Below are positions 8,323-14,988 of a stretch of 39,678 nucleotides of DNA, piece by piece. The stretch lies in assembly GCA_023664455.1 (NCBI GenBank), contig JAMPFM010000025.1, positions 1 to 39,678 on the forward strand, read 5' to 3'. Origin of the DNA: Blautia sp. (GTDB lineage: Bacteria > Bacillota > Clostridia > Lachnospirales > Lachnospiraceae). Under the pieces are notes generated by a model that did no database searches, was not told where the DNA came from, and saw only the letters and a list, made by a program, of their open reading frames with translations. Numbering within the stretch: position 1 is the stretch's first letter; each line of letters begins with the position of its first letter. The position numbers and the translations under genes were made by a program.

Positions 8323-8616
8323 ATGATAGAATATTTCTCTTACAAAGATGATTATGATATAGACTTTTTTGATCCTTCGGATTATCTTTCTGAAGAAGAA
8401 TATGAACGTATCCATAAAATCGAACAGAAAAACATTACAGAAAATTTTGCTAAAATAATGGTTCAGTTATCAAAAACTATACCAGATGAGCAATTAGAAA
8501 AAATGTCCTCTAAAGAATTATTAGATATTATAATTAATCAGTCCAGAGAGGAATTAGCATCTAAGAAAATAAAATATGACGAGGAAAAGAAGAATAAAAA
8601 ATCATTTTCACCATGA
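8323..8616 (+). CDS. Small acidic hypothetical protein, 97 residues
   Basis: Unrecognised. The protein is highly charged and helical (SEEEYERIHKIEQKN, DEQLEKMSSKELLDII, then a Lys-rich tail) with an aromatic, Asp-rich start (YFSYKDDYDIDFFD). No clear ribosome site precedes the ATG at 8323, and an overlapping ATG seven bases upstream is in another frame. It lies 60 bases before the Asn-rich small gene in the same direction, and the two may be co-transcribed up to the terminator at 8864. AT-rich codon use matches the island. A phage- or ICE-type accessory protein is likely. Confidence 0.5.
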   Translation: MIEYFSYKDDYDIDFFDPSDYLSEEEYERIHKIEQKNITENFAKIMVQLSKTIPDEQLEKMSSKELLDIIINQSREELASKKIKYDEEKKNKKSFSP

Positions 8617-8676
8617 AATCATGTTTCCAAGTTCTATGGATTTATAAGAAATTTTATAGAAGGAGGTGTGCCAATA

Positions 8677-8841
8677 ATGGGAAAAGGAGTATCTGGAAAC
8701 ACGCATGCACAGCAGCAGCTTAATAATTATGCCAATCAGCGTAATTCCAACAATTCTGCTTATCGGGCAAATAGCAACAACCATGCTAACCAGTTAAACC
8801 CTGATAACCAGAATTATAATAGTGGCAAATCAGGAAAATAG
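8677..8841 (+). CDS. Asn/Gln-rich 54-residue peptide of mobile elements
   Basis: A 54-residue frame with a strong ribosome site (AGGAGG, about 10 bases before ATG). The peptide is extremely polar: Asn, Gln, His, Ser and Ala dominate, with short repeats such as NNYANQRNSNNSAYRANSNN. There is no signal peptide. Similar tiny Asn-rich proteins occur widely in Lachnospiraceae genomes and mobile regions and are sometimes mislabelled as alpha-amylase fragments; that is recollection, not a search result. The strong ribosome site and following terminator show it is a real gene. Function unknown. Confidence 0.7.
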   Translation: MGKGVSGNTHAQQQLNNYANQRNSNNSAYRANSNNHANQLNPDNQNYNSGKSGK

Positions 8842-8863
8842 GAAAACTATAATCTAAACTTTT

Positions 8864-8899
8864 AAAGCCAGTCCAATCATTCAGGCTGGCTTTGTTTTT
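8864..8899 (+). terminator. Rho-independent terminator after the Asn-rich gene
   Basis: Perfect 8-bp stem AAAGCCAG (8864-8871) / CTGGCTTT (8886-8893), a 14-base loop, then GTTTTT. It ends the plus-strand unit just before the convergent end of the radical SAM gene. Confidence 0.8.
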
Positions 8900-8906
8900 A
8901 TCCAAG

Positions 8907-10064
8907 TTACTCCTTTGTACATTCTACTAAATACTTACATATTTCCATATTATTAGCGCATTTTTGTTTATATCCACTTGTTTCTCCCTTTTTCTTTTTT
9001 ATCTCATCAATCACACATATTTTACATATTGAAAAAGCATTACATCCATTACACTCTGAGAGAGTATAACCTTTATATTGACTAATAAATTTATATAACA
9101 TTTCAAAAGATTTTGAAATATTTCCATATGTTATATGAATGCAGGCTTCTGGAATATCAAAAAATGACATACATGGACGTAATTTATAATCATGTGAAAT
9201 AAAAAATCCATATTTACCAGCTCCACATGTAAAAGATTTCTTTTTACCAAATAATATCAAACTCTCCGATTTCTCAGAAAGCATTCTTTCATGAAGGATA
9301 TATTGTTTCTCTTTTAGTGTTATATCATATTGTTGCATAGATATACCTTCATATGTTTCAAATACCTTTTCTGAAAAATAATATGGTATATTATTATCCA
9401 TACACCATTTACGCATAATTTCAAATTCAGGCAATGTTAGGTTATTAATTGGTGTTTTACATATAATATTAATACCTCTCTCCTTTAATAATAAGACTTT
9501 ATTTTTAAAATCACTGGCTTTAAAATAAATTTGTCCCGTTATATCAGTATACTTTTTGTCACTAAAACCATACATCGTTGTTTCTAATTTAAATGGTGGA
9601 TATTTCTCAAACAAAGCAATAATATCATTATTTAGAAGCGAAATATTTGTAAATACAGTGACTATAACTCCATGTTGTTTAAGAAAACTATATATTTTAA
9701 TAAAATCTGGGTGAAGAAGTGGTTCTCCGCCTGTAATTATACAGTATAATAGTCCATTCTGGCATAGCCATTCTAAATCTTCCTTAATTGCATCATACTT
9801 AATCTGACTACTTTGCCTTTTTCTTGCCTCGTCAGTATTTATAAAGCAAAATGGACATCTATAGTTGCAAGTTTTTGTGAGTTCTAGTGTCATGACTAAT
9901 GGTCTATATTGTTCGTTTATGTTATATAAATAATTAAATATAGCATCTAACTCATACCCAGAATTACCAATTTCTTTAGCATCCTTTTCATCAAAATATA
10001 TAGCATTACTTTCCGATATTTCTACTTCTATCTCTATACCATTAATCATTCTTAAAACTTTCAT
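8907..10064 (-). CDS. Radical SAM/SPASM peptide maturase of a small RiPP locus
   Basis: A 385-residue radical SAM enzyme. The 4Fe-4S motif is C66-NYR-C70-PF-C73, followed by the SAM-binding GGEPLLHPDF. The C-terminal third is a SPASM-type cysteine cluster: TCGAGKYG, RPCMSF, ECNGCNAFSICKIC, and later CANNMEIC and CTKE. Residues 1-50 resemble a small peptide-binding (RRE-like) start. Such enzymes install thioether or C-C crosslinks on ribosomal peptides. Directly upstream on the same strand is a 37-residue two-cysteine peptide gene, its presumed substrate. The ribosome site AAAGG lies 6 bases before ATG. No transporter or protease is adjacent, so export would rely on genes elsewhere. Enzyme class is firm; the product is inferred. 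Confidence 0.88.
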   Translation of the reverse strand: MKVLRMINGIEIEVEISESNAIYFDEKDAKEIGNSGYELDAIFNYLYNINEQYRPLVMTLELTKTCNYRCPFCFINTDEARKRQSSQIKYDAIKEDLEWLCQNGLLYCIITGGEPLLHPDFIKIYSFLKQHGVIVTVFTNISLLNNDIIALFEKYPPFKLETTMYGFSDKKYTDITGQIYFKASDFKNKVLLLKERGINIICKTPINNLTLPEFEIMRKWCMDNNIPYYFSEKVFETYEGISMQQYDITLKEKQYILHERMLSEKSESLILFGKKKSFTCGAGKYGFFISHDYKLRPCMSFFDIPEACIHITYGNISKSFEMLYKFISQYKGYTLSECNGCNAFSICKICVIDEIKKKKGETSGYKQKCANNMEICKYLVECTKE

Positions 10065-10076
10065 AATTAACCTTTC

Positions 10077-10110
10077 TAAAAAAGGATGCTGTTTTAATGC
10101 AGCATCCTTT
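10077..10110 (-). terminator. Strong hairpin with U-tract between RiPP precursor and maturase
   Basis: Minus strand: AAAGGATGCTG, an 8-base loop, CAGCATCCTTT, then a run of T. It has the form of an intrinsic terminator but lies only 12 bases after the precursor stop and before the maturase start. It would let most transcripts end after the precursor, with read-through for the enzyme, a common way to set substrate above enzyme. Confidence 0.75.
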
Positions 10111-10121
10111 AATCATAATAT

Positions 10122-10235
10122 TTAACGCTTGCCACCCTTAGGATTTTCATTGCAATACTTATCGTTCGCACCACATTCCATCAAACTGCTTGGCTTAGAA
10201 TTAATTATAACTTTTACTTTCTTCTTTTTATCCAT
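10122..10235 (-). CDS. RiPP precursor peptide, 37 residues with two cysteines
   Basis: The ribosome site AGGAGG lies 8-9 bases upstream of ATG 10235. The peptide has a Lys-rich start (MDKKKKVKVIINSKPSS), then LMECGANDKYCNENPKGGKR as its C-terminal core, with Cys21 and Cys28 separated by six residues. The short length, basic leader, small Cys/Asn/Gly-rich core and position immediately before a radical SAM/SPASM enzyme fit a RiPP precursor. I cannot place it in a named family: it lacks the six cysteines of SCIFF and the many of CLI_3235- or Clo7bot-type peptides. Crosslinking from the cysteines (sactipeptide or ranthipeptide type) is the natural guess. Confidence 0.75.
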   Translation of the reverse strand: MDKKKKVKVIINSKPSSLMECGANDKYCNENPKGGKR

Positions 10236-10265
10236 AAGATAGTACCTCCTATATTTTATAATTTA

Positions 10266-10304
10266 ATCTTACAGTTTATTAAAATAAATGTCAATATATG
10301 TCAA
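10266..10304 (-). promoter_or_regulatory. Two overlapping consensus promoters for the RiPP locus
   Basis: On the minus strand two copies of TTGACA occur 10 bases apart. TTGACA (10299-10304) with 17-base spacing gives TAATAA (10276-10281). TTGACA (10289-10294) with 17-base spacing gives TAAGAT (10266-10271). Both -35 boxes are perfect, so expression should be strong. A start site would fall shortly before the AGGAGG of the precursor. Confidence 0.7.
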
Positions 10305-10533
10305 GTACATTTTTCAATATATTAGAAATTTTATTGAATTTTTCTAAATCTTATCGAACAATATCAAAAAGCATCTTCCCACTACTATACCAGTATCCCA
10401 AACCACTGAAAAATAGGAAAAATCATAACTTTTCAGCTATGACCTCTCCACAACAATCAATCAAATATATCAAAGGTAATCACTCCTATGATACCAAATT
10501 ATTAAATATTGGCTATCTTGTACAATCCAACGA
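10305..10533 (-). other. Non-coding, AT-rich gap upstream of the RiPP promoters
   Basis: Between the broken gene (end 10534) and the RiPP promoters I see no frame with a ribosome site on either strand and no strong hairpin. The open plus-strand frame across it has no family resemblance and covers the promoter. Possibly leader or regulator-binding DNA. Confidence 0.4.
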
Positions 10534-11662
10534 TTATCTGACTTGCTCAATAGTGAATTTTCTCCTTCTGAAAGTTGACTCTTTTTTGAAAAATATCCAT
10601 TCAATTCTTATACTTCCCTCACCCTCAAAGCATACCGCAACTGTAAAGCATTTTTCAGTTTTTTTTATACATAGATAATTCTGTCATACGTTTTGCGTGT
10701 TGCTCATTCCATTTATCCATAGAAATAAACAATACACTATGTTTATTTTGATTGCATGGCTTCATAAACAAATTATCTGTACATAAATACTCTTTTGCTG
10801 CTATTTGAACCTTTCCAGGCAAATCACAAAAAGTGTCAATTTCTATTCTGTCAAACATAGCCATAACTTCTATTATTTCTCTATATGTATTTAAATCACC
10901 TTTCCCATCAATTAATTTGTCCTTGTACTGATTCAGAATCCCTTTAAATGGCTCAATGAAACCGTCATCTAATTGAGATTCTCCATATTTTGATATCAAA
11001 AATTTATCTACGCAAATTTCCTCATTTTCCAATATCTTCATATCCAAGGGATAATATCTTTCCCTAAATGACAAATAAGATAATACGTCTGCAGGAATCA
11101 ACAACCGAGTACAGCATATGCAAAAATCATTATATGAAAAACAATGCATCAACCCATTAAGCCTTTTACAGCTAATTATCTTCTGATAACCATTAATAGC
11201 TTCATTTTTCAAAATAATTATTCCAGAAAACAAGCCTTGCGGTTTTAATTTTATCATATCACCTTTCCTATTTACAAATTGCGGCAACCCCTTAATTTAT
11301 AAATCATTAAAGGTAACAACTAACTGGTCTTTTGCATCCTTAGTCCGATTTTTAATCCACTTTTCGTCTCTATCACCGCTTAAATTAACATCTCTTGTTT
11401 TTATCTGAAATGCCAATAGATCATTACCAAGACTTATTATTAAATCCACTAATTCAACATTGCTTCCTCGCCCGATATCTTTATGCGAAAACCATAAATC
11501 TTCAAAAACAAACTCACCATAAAATACTTTTAATGCAATATCTATTGTATCATTTTCCCCATCAATCCCCACTTGATTCTTACGTTTTTTATCCATAAAA
11601 TCACTTCCATTACCATGTATAGCATTTAATTTATTTTTCCACATCATCTTCTTTTTTTCCAT
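10534..11662 (-). pseudogene. Broken gene with a PD-(D/E)XK-like N-terminal region
   Basis: Reading from ATG 11662, the protein has VELVDLIISLGNDLLAFQIKTR, similar in layout to the D...(E/Q)xK core of restriction-type nucleases, and continues to TFNDL, where a TAA (11297-11299) interrupts it. The same frame resumes immediately (IKGLPQFVNRKGDMIKLKP) and runs 210 residues to a TGA at 10655. That stop follows a run of eight A (10659-10666). A one-base slip there joins it to a further open frame (EKCFTVAVCFEGEGSIRIEW to FTIEQVR) ending at 10534. One nonsense codon and one homopolymer frameshift thus explain three pieces of a gene of about 375 codons. Function is uncertain; the nuclease hint is weak. 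Confidence 0.6.
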
Positions 11663-11687
11663 CAGAATCCTTCAAGTTTTTCGTTAG

Positions 11688-11915
11688 TCAATTATTCATA
11701 TCCCTTATTTTACTCTTTATCTTTTCCAATAATATGGAAATATTTTCTCTGTAATTCTCAAGTTGGTCTTCCAACATTTCGACTTCTGTGCCAATAATTG
11801 CTTTTCTACCATGAAAAAATGCAGCCAGTTCCCACTCCACCTCCCTAATCTTTTTATGTAAAAAATCAAACCCTTCTTTATATTCTCTTAGTTCCAGTGG
11901 CACACTTTTAGCCAT
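11688..11915 (-). CDS. Small coiled-coil hypothetical protein, 75 residues
   Basis: I take ATG 11915 (MAKSVPLELREYKEGFDFLH), because GGAAGGG lies 6 bases upstream; the frame also extends to 11948 without a ribosome site. The rest is helical with heptad-like spacing (VEMLEDQLENYRENISILLE) and no cysteines. Not recognised. It lies 50 bases downstream of another small gene in the same direction and 25 bases before the broken nuclease-like gene, so the three may have been one accessory operon. Confidence 0.6.
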   Translation of the reverse strand: MAKSVPLELREYKEGFDFLHKKIREVEWELAAFFHGRKAIIGTEVEMLEDQLENYRENISILLEKIKSKIRDMNN

Positions 11916-11965
11916 ACTATCCCTTCCGCTCCTAAACAGATTTGCCACATCTGAATCTGTTCGCC

Positions 11966-12112
11966 TTATTTTTCACCTTCCCCACAAATATACATGATGC
12001 AGCCGATGATATCTTTGTCACTCTGTCCATGCATTCTCATCCATTCAATTAACCTTGGGAATATAAAATTAGGGATTTCTTGCTGCTCCATTTCAATATC
12101 CAAATCCTTCAT
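11966..12112 (-). CDS. Small hypothetical protein, 48 residues
   Basis: A short gene with a strong ribosome site, GGAGGTG, 5-6 bases before ATG. The peptide begins MKDLDIEMEQQEIPNFIF and continues PRLIEWMRMHGQSDKDIIG to a short Cys-containing end (CIMYICGEGEK). It reads like a small helical adaptor with an acidic start. I recall comparable short proteins in Lachnospiraceae mobile regions but cannot name a family. First gene of the accessory run that includes 11688-11915 and the broken gene after it. Confidence 0.65.
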   Translation of the reverse strand: MKDLDIEMEQQEIPNFIFPRLIEWMRMHGQSDKDIIGCIMYICGEGEK

Positions 12113-12155
12113 ATTGCACCTCCATTCAATCAGATAGAATTCACAAAAAGTCCAA

Positions 12156-12192
12156 ATGACCTCTACCTAAAAGCATATCAGATAGAGGTCAT
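12156..12192. terminator. Hairpin terminator at the island side of rlmD
   Basis: A perfect 10-bp stem, ATGACCTCTA (12156-12165) / TAGAGGTCAT (12183-12192), with a 17-base loop. On the plus strand ATTTT follows; on the minus strand TTTGGACTTTTT follows. It could end transcripts leaving rlmD before the small island genes. Confidence 0.55.
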
Positions 12193-12274
12193 ATTTTCCA
12201 CCTATTTCAGAATTTCGTTTGCCTTTCTTTTTGATTAAATATCCCTATAATCTATCAATCAATCTGATAGTCCA

Positions 12275-12460
12275 CTATTCACTTTCATTCTCAGGATTTT
12301 TTGTGTTCCCCGTACCGAGGTCTAATGCCACAACTACGGTTACTTTATTCACAAGTGTCTTTTCCTTATGATTTTCACCGATTTTGTCGAAACTGAAAAA
12401 CCTCGCAAAGTGCGTAAATTCAAGGATTTCAACATATTGTGTGCAATATGCTGGTATCAT
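12275..12460 (-). CDS. Short frame coupled to the rlmD stop (island junction)
   Basis: A 61-residue frame whose ATG overlaps the rlmD stop as ATGA. The sequence (FARFFSFDKIGENHKEKTLV, then NKVTVVVALDLGTGN) has no family resemblance that I can state. The overlap could mean translational coupling. Equally, it may be what the frame happens to read after a mobile element joined the end of rlmD. Low confidence as a functional gene. Confidence 0.3.
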   Translation of the reverse strand: MIPAYCTQYVEILEFTHFARFFSFDKIGENHKEKTLVNKVTVVVALDLGTGNTKNPENESE

Positions 12461-13902
12461 TTCCTTTGTATCAACGCAACCACTTCCACATGCACCGTCC
12501 CCCCAAACTGATCCACCCCCCGCAGCCTCTTCACCTCATACCCGCCGTCCGTCAGTATCCGCAAATCCCGCGCCAGCGTCGCGGAATCACAACTGATATA
12601 TACGATTTTTTCTGGCTGTATGGCGAGCATTGTTTCGAGGCATTTGTCGTCGCACCCTTTCCGGGGCGGATCCACGACGATGACGTCTGCGAAAATACCT
12701 TCTTTTTCGTATTTTTCCGGCAGCACTTCCTCTGCTTTTCCTACATAAAATTCTGCGTTGGTAATGCCGTTAATACGAGCGTTTTCTTTGGCGTCTTCGA
12801 TTGCCTGGGGGATGATTTCGACGCCGTAGACTTGTTTTGCATATCGGGATAGGAACAGGGAAATCGTTCCGATGCCGCAGTATAAATCCCACACCGTTTC
12901 TTTTCCGGTCAGACCCGCATAATCCATAGCGATACGGTAGAGTTTTTCCGTCTGTCCGGGGTTTACCTGGTAAAAGGAAAGGGGGGAAATACGAAAGGTG
13001 ATTTTGTCTTTTTTATCCGTTTCATCCAAGATGCAAAGACTGTCTTCCATATATGTCCTGCCCCACAGCAAGCGGATATCTTTGCCCATAATGACGTTTG
13101 TCCTGTCTCTGTTTACGCTGATGGAAATGCTTACGATTTTCTTTTCTGCAGGCGTAATTCCTTCCCCGGTTTTTCGTCCGGCAAAAGAAAGCCCAGTGAG
13201 TCTTTTTACAAGCTCTGCTTCCGTGGGAAGTTTTTCCCCGTTAATCACGATGCATATCAGAATTTCCCCGGTTGCGAATCCGCTCCGAATCAGGATATGG
13301 CGGACGAGTCCCTGCCCGGTTTTTTCCTGATAGGCGGGAACGTGGCATTCTTCCATATAGGCAAGAATTGTTTCCAGAATCTGTTGGTTTTCGCAGGCTC
13401 CAAGCTTGCAGTCGGTATTGGGGATGATATAGTGTGTGCGCCCGGCATAAAATCCTGTTACAAGCGCGCCGTTTTTGTCATATCCTACCGGAAACTGGGC
13501 TTTGTTACGGTAACGCCAGGGGCTTTCCATTCCCACAATCGGCTCTGTTATTTTTTTCACAAACTCTTCTGAAAAGCCGCCTATGCGCATCATATTGTTT
13601 TTAATTTTATCCTGTTTAAAAAGCAGTTGTCTTTCGTAGCTCATCGCCTGAATCTGACAGCCGCCGCACTGTTTATAATAGGCGCATTTAGGCGTAACAC
13701 GAAAAGGAGAAGGCGTAATTACCTTCTCGATTCTTGCATAGCCGTAATTCTTTTTCACTTTTGTAATTCTGGCTTCCACGGTATCTCCGATAATGGCGTC
13801 TTTTACAAACAGGGTATAGCCGTCCGTTTTGCCGACGCCCTCGCCGTCGTTTCCGATATCTTCGATCTGTAATGTCACGATATCATTTTTCTGATATTTC
13901 AT
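12457..13902 (-). CDS. rlmD: 23S rRNA (uracil-1939-C5)-methyltransferase RlmD/RumA
   Basis: A 481-residue class I SAM-dependent enzyme that makes m5U in 23S rRNA. It has an N-terminal TRAM domain (1-60), a 4Fe-4S site with C73, C79, C82 (CAYYKQCGGC) and C165, then the methyltransferase core with DLYCGIGTISLFL, DPPRKGCD and the nucleophile region ISCDSATLARDL. ATG 13902 is preferred over the in-frame start at 13926 because the protein then begins at the TRAM domain; AGGAAG is close upstream. It follows yhaM and htrA in a minus-strand run. The protein ends at FGGTVHVEVVALIQRK without the C-terminal extension known in related proteins. A piece resembling that extension lies across the island at 6426-6578, so the 3' end was probably remodelled by integration. 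Confidence 0.93.
   Translation of the reverse strand: MKYQKNDIVTLQIEDIGNDGEGVGKTDGYTLFVKDAIIGDTVEARITKVKKNYGYARIEKVITPSPFRVTPKCAYYKQCGGCQIQAMSYERQLLFKQDKIKNNMMRIGGFSEEFVKKITEPIVGMESPWRYRNKAQFPVGYDKNGALVTGFYAGRTHYIIPNTDCKLGACENQQILETILAYMEECHVPAYQEKTGQGLVRHILIRSGFATGEILICIVINGEKLPTEAELVKRLTGLSFAGRKTGEGITPAEKKIVSISISVNRDRTNVIMGKDIRLLWGRTYMEDSLCILDETDKKDKITFRISPLSFYQVNPGQTEKLYRIAMDYAGLTGKETVWDLYCGIGTISLFLSRYAKQVYGVEIIPQAIEDAKENARINGITNAEFYVGKAEEVLPEKYEKEGIFADVIVVDPPRKGCDDKCLETMLAIQPEKIVYISCDSATLARDLRILTDGGYEVKRLRGVDQFGGTVHVEVVALIQRK
12470..12489 (-). repeat. Candidate attachment site at the rlmD 3' end
   Basis: GTGGAAGTGGTTGCGTTGAT, encoding VEVVALI near the RlmD C-terminus, matches the recombinase 3' end at 6629-6648 at 15 of 20 positions in the same reading phase. 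It is the site expected for attR/attL of an element targeting rlmD. Confidence 0.35.
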
Positions 13903-13990
13903 CTTCCTACCTATCCCCCATGCCAAAGCTGTCTGTCTGCAATTTCCTGCGAGTCTGTGCCTGGCGCAATCAGCGTCAGCACAAACTTGC

Positions 13991-14017
13991 GGTTGAAAAA
14001 TCTCTGATTTTTCAACC
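13991..14017 (-). terminator. 12-bp hairpin at the end of yhaM
   Basis: GGTTGAAAAATC, a 3-base loop, then GATTTTTCAACC spans the yhaM stop codon. No T-run follows on the minus strand (CCGCAAG), so it is not a classic terminator; it may protect the 3' end or pause transcription before rlmD. Confidence 0.4.
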
Positions 14018-14959
14018 TTCTATCCGCGTCACAATCACATTAGAGTCAAACAAGCGGTTAAATCCCAGCCAGCCCGTATCTTTCGCATTATTTATCAATT
14101 CCGTAAATGTCTGCATTTTGGCGTCCGTATTATCTGCAAAATTCAATGCAACGGCTTCCATGATGGCGGGTTTTTTGGGCGATCCAAATTCGTACTCGCC
14201 ATGATGGGATAAAATGCAGTGTTTCAGCTCGTTTGCCAGAACTGGCGGAAAGCCTTCGATGTCCCGGATTTTTTCCCCGACCATTTCTGTCCCGATTACG
14301 ATATGACCCAGGAATTGTCCATCGTCGGTATAGTCATTCTTGGGAAATGCGGAAAGCTCTCTTGTCTTTCCGATGTCATGGCAGATTGCCGCGCAAAGCA
14401 GCAAATCTCTTTTTAGCAGGGGGTACTGTCTGCAATAATAGTCGCACAGTTTTACCACGCTCAGCGTATGTTCGAGCAGACCGCCCATGAAGGCATGGTG
14501 CACAGTTTTCGCCGCAGAGGACGTGCAAAACGCTTTTTTGAAATTTTCATCTTCTACGAAAAATGCCTGTAGCAGTTTCTGCAGATAGGGATTCTGGATA
14601 CTGTCGATATATTGTAGGAGTTCTTCCATCATCGCATCTATGTTTTTATTGCTGACGGGAAGGTACTCCGCCGGATCGTATTCGCCTTCTTTGCAGCGCC
14701 GGATTCTTTTGACATTCACCTGCAGCGCACCCTGGAAGCAGTTTACTTCCCCATACACTTCTATATAGTCCAGCGAATCAAATTCTTCGATTCCTACGTT
14801 GTTAGGATCCCACACTTTCGCATCCACCGTACCGGTTTTATCCTGTAAAATCACATTGTCGTAAGGTTTCCCATTTTTTGTTACCGCAGACTGTTTATAT
14901 TTACAAAGGTAAATATCTGACATTCTGTCGCCTTCTTTATAATCCTTGAGATATTTCAT
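14012..14959 (-). CDS. yhaM: YhaM-type 3'-5' exoribonuclease (OB-fold plus HD domain)
   Basis: 315 residues, the family's normal length. Residues 1-90 form an OB-fold nucleic-acid binding domain (NVILQDKTGTVDAKVWDPNN). The HD hydrolase domain follows, with HHAFMGGLLEHTLSVV (metal His), AAICHDIGKTRELS (HD pair) and CILSHHGEYEFGSPKKP. The B. subtilis homologue is a Mn-dependent 3'-5' exonuclease acting on RNA and single-stranded DNA. It sits 29 bases after the HtrA-like gene and about 109 bases before rlmD. A G-rich ribosome site lies about 12 bases before ATG. Confident assignment. Confidence 0.92.
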   Translation of the reverse strand: MKYLKDYKEGDRMSDIYLCKYKQSAVTKNGKPYDNVILQDKTGTVDAKVWDPNNVGIEEFDSLDYIEVYGEVNCFQGALQVNVKRIRRCKEGEYDPAEYLPVSNKNIDAMMEELLQYIDSIQNPYLQKLLQAFFVEDENFKKAFCTSSAAKTVHHAFMGGLLEHTLSVVKLCDYYCRQYPLLKRDLLLCAAICHDIGKTRELSAFPKNDYTDDGQFLGHIVIGTEMVGEKIRDIEGFPPVLANELKHCILSHHGEYEFGSPKKPAIMEAVALNFADNTDAKMQTFTELINNAKDTGWLGFNRLFDSNVIVTRIEG

Positions 14960-14988
14960 GGTATGATTTCCCCCTTTGTTTTCTTAAT

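Noticed and set aside
10298-10678. Open plus-strand frame of 126 codons upstream of the RiPP locus
   Set aside because: It begins inside the RiPP promoters on the opposite strand, has no ribosome site, and part of it is antisense to the tail of the broken gene.
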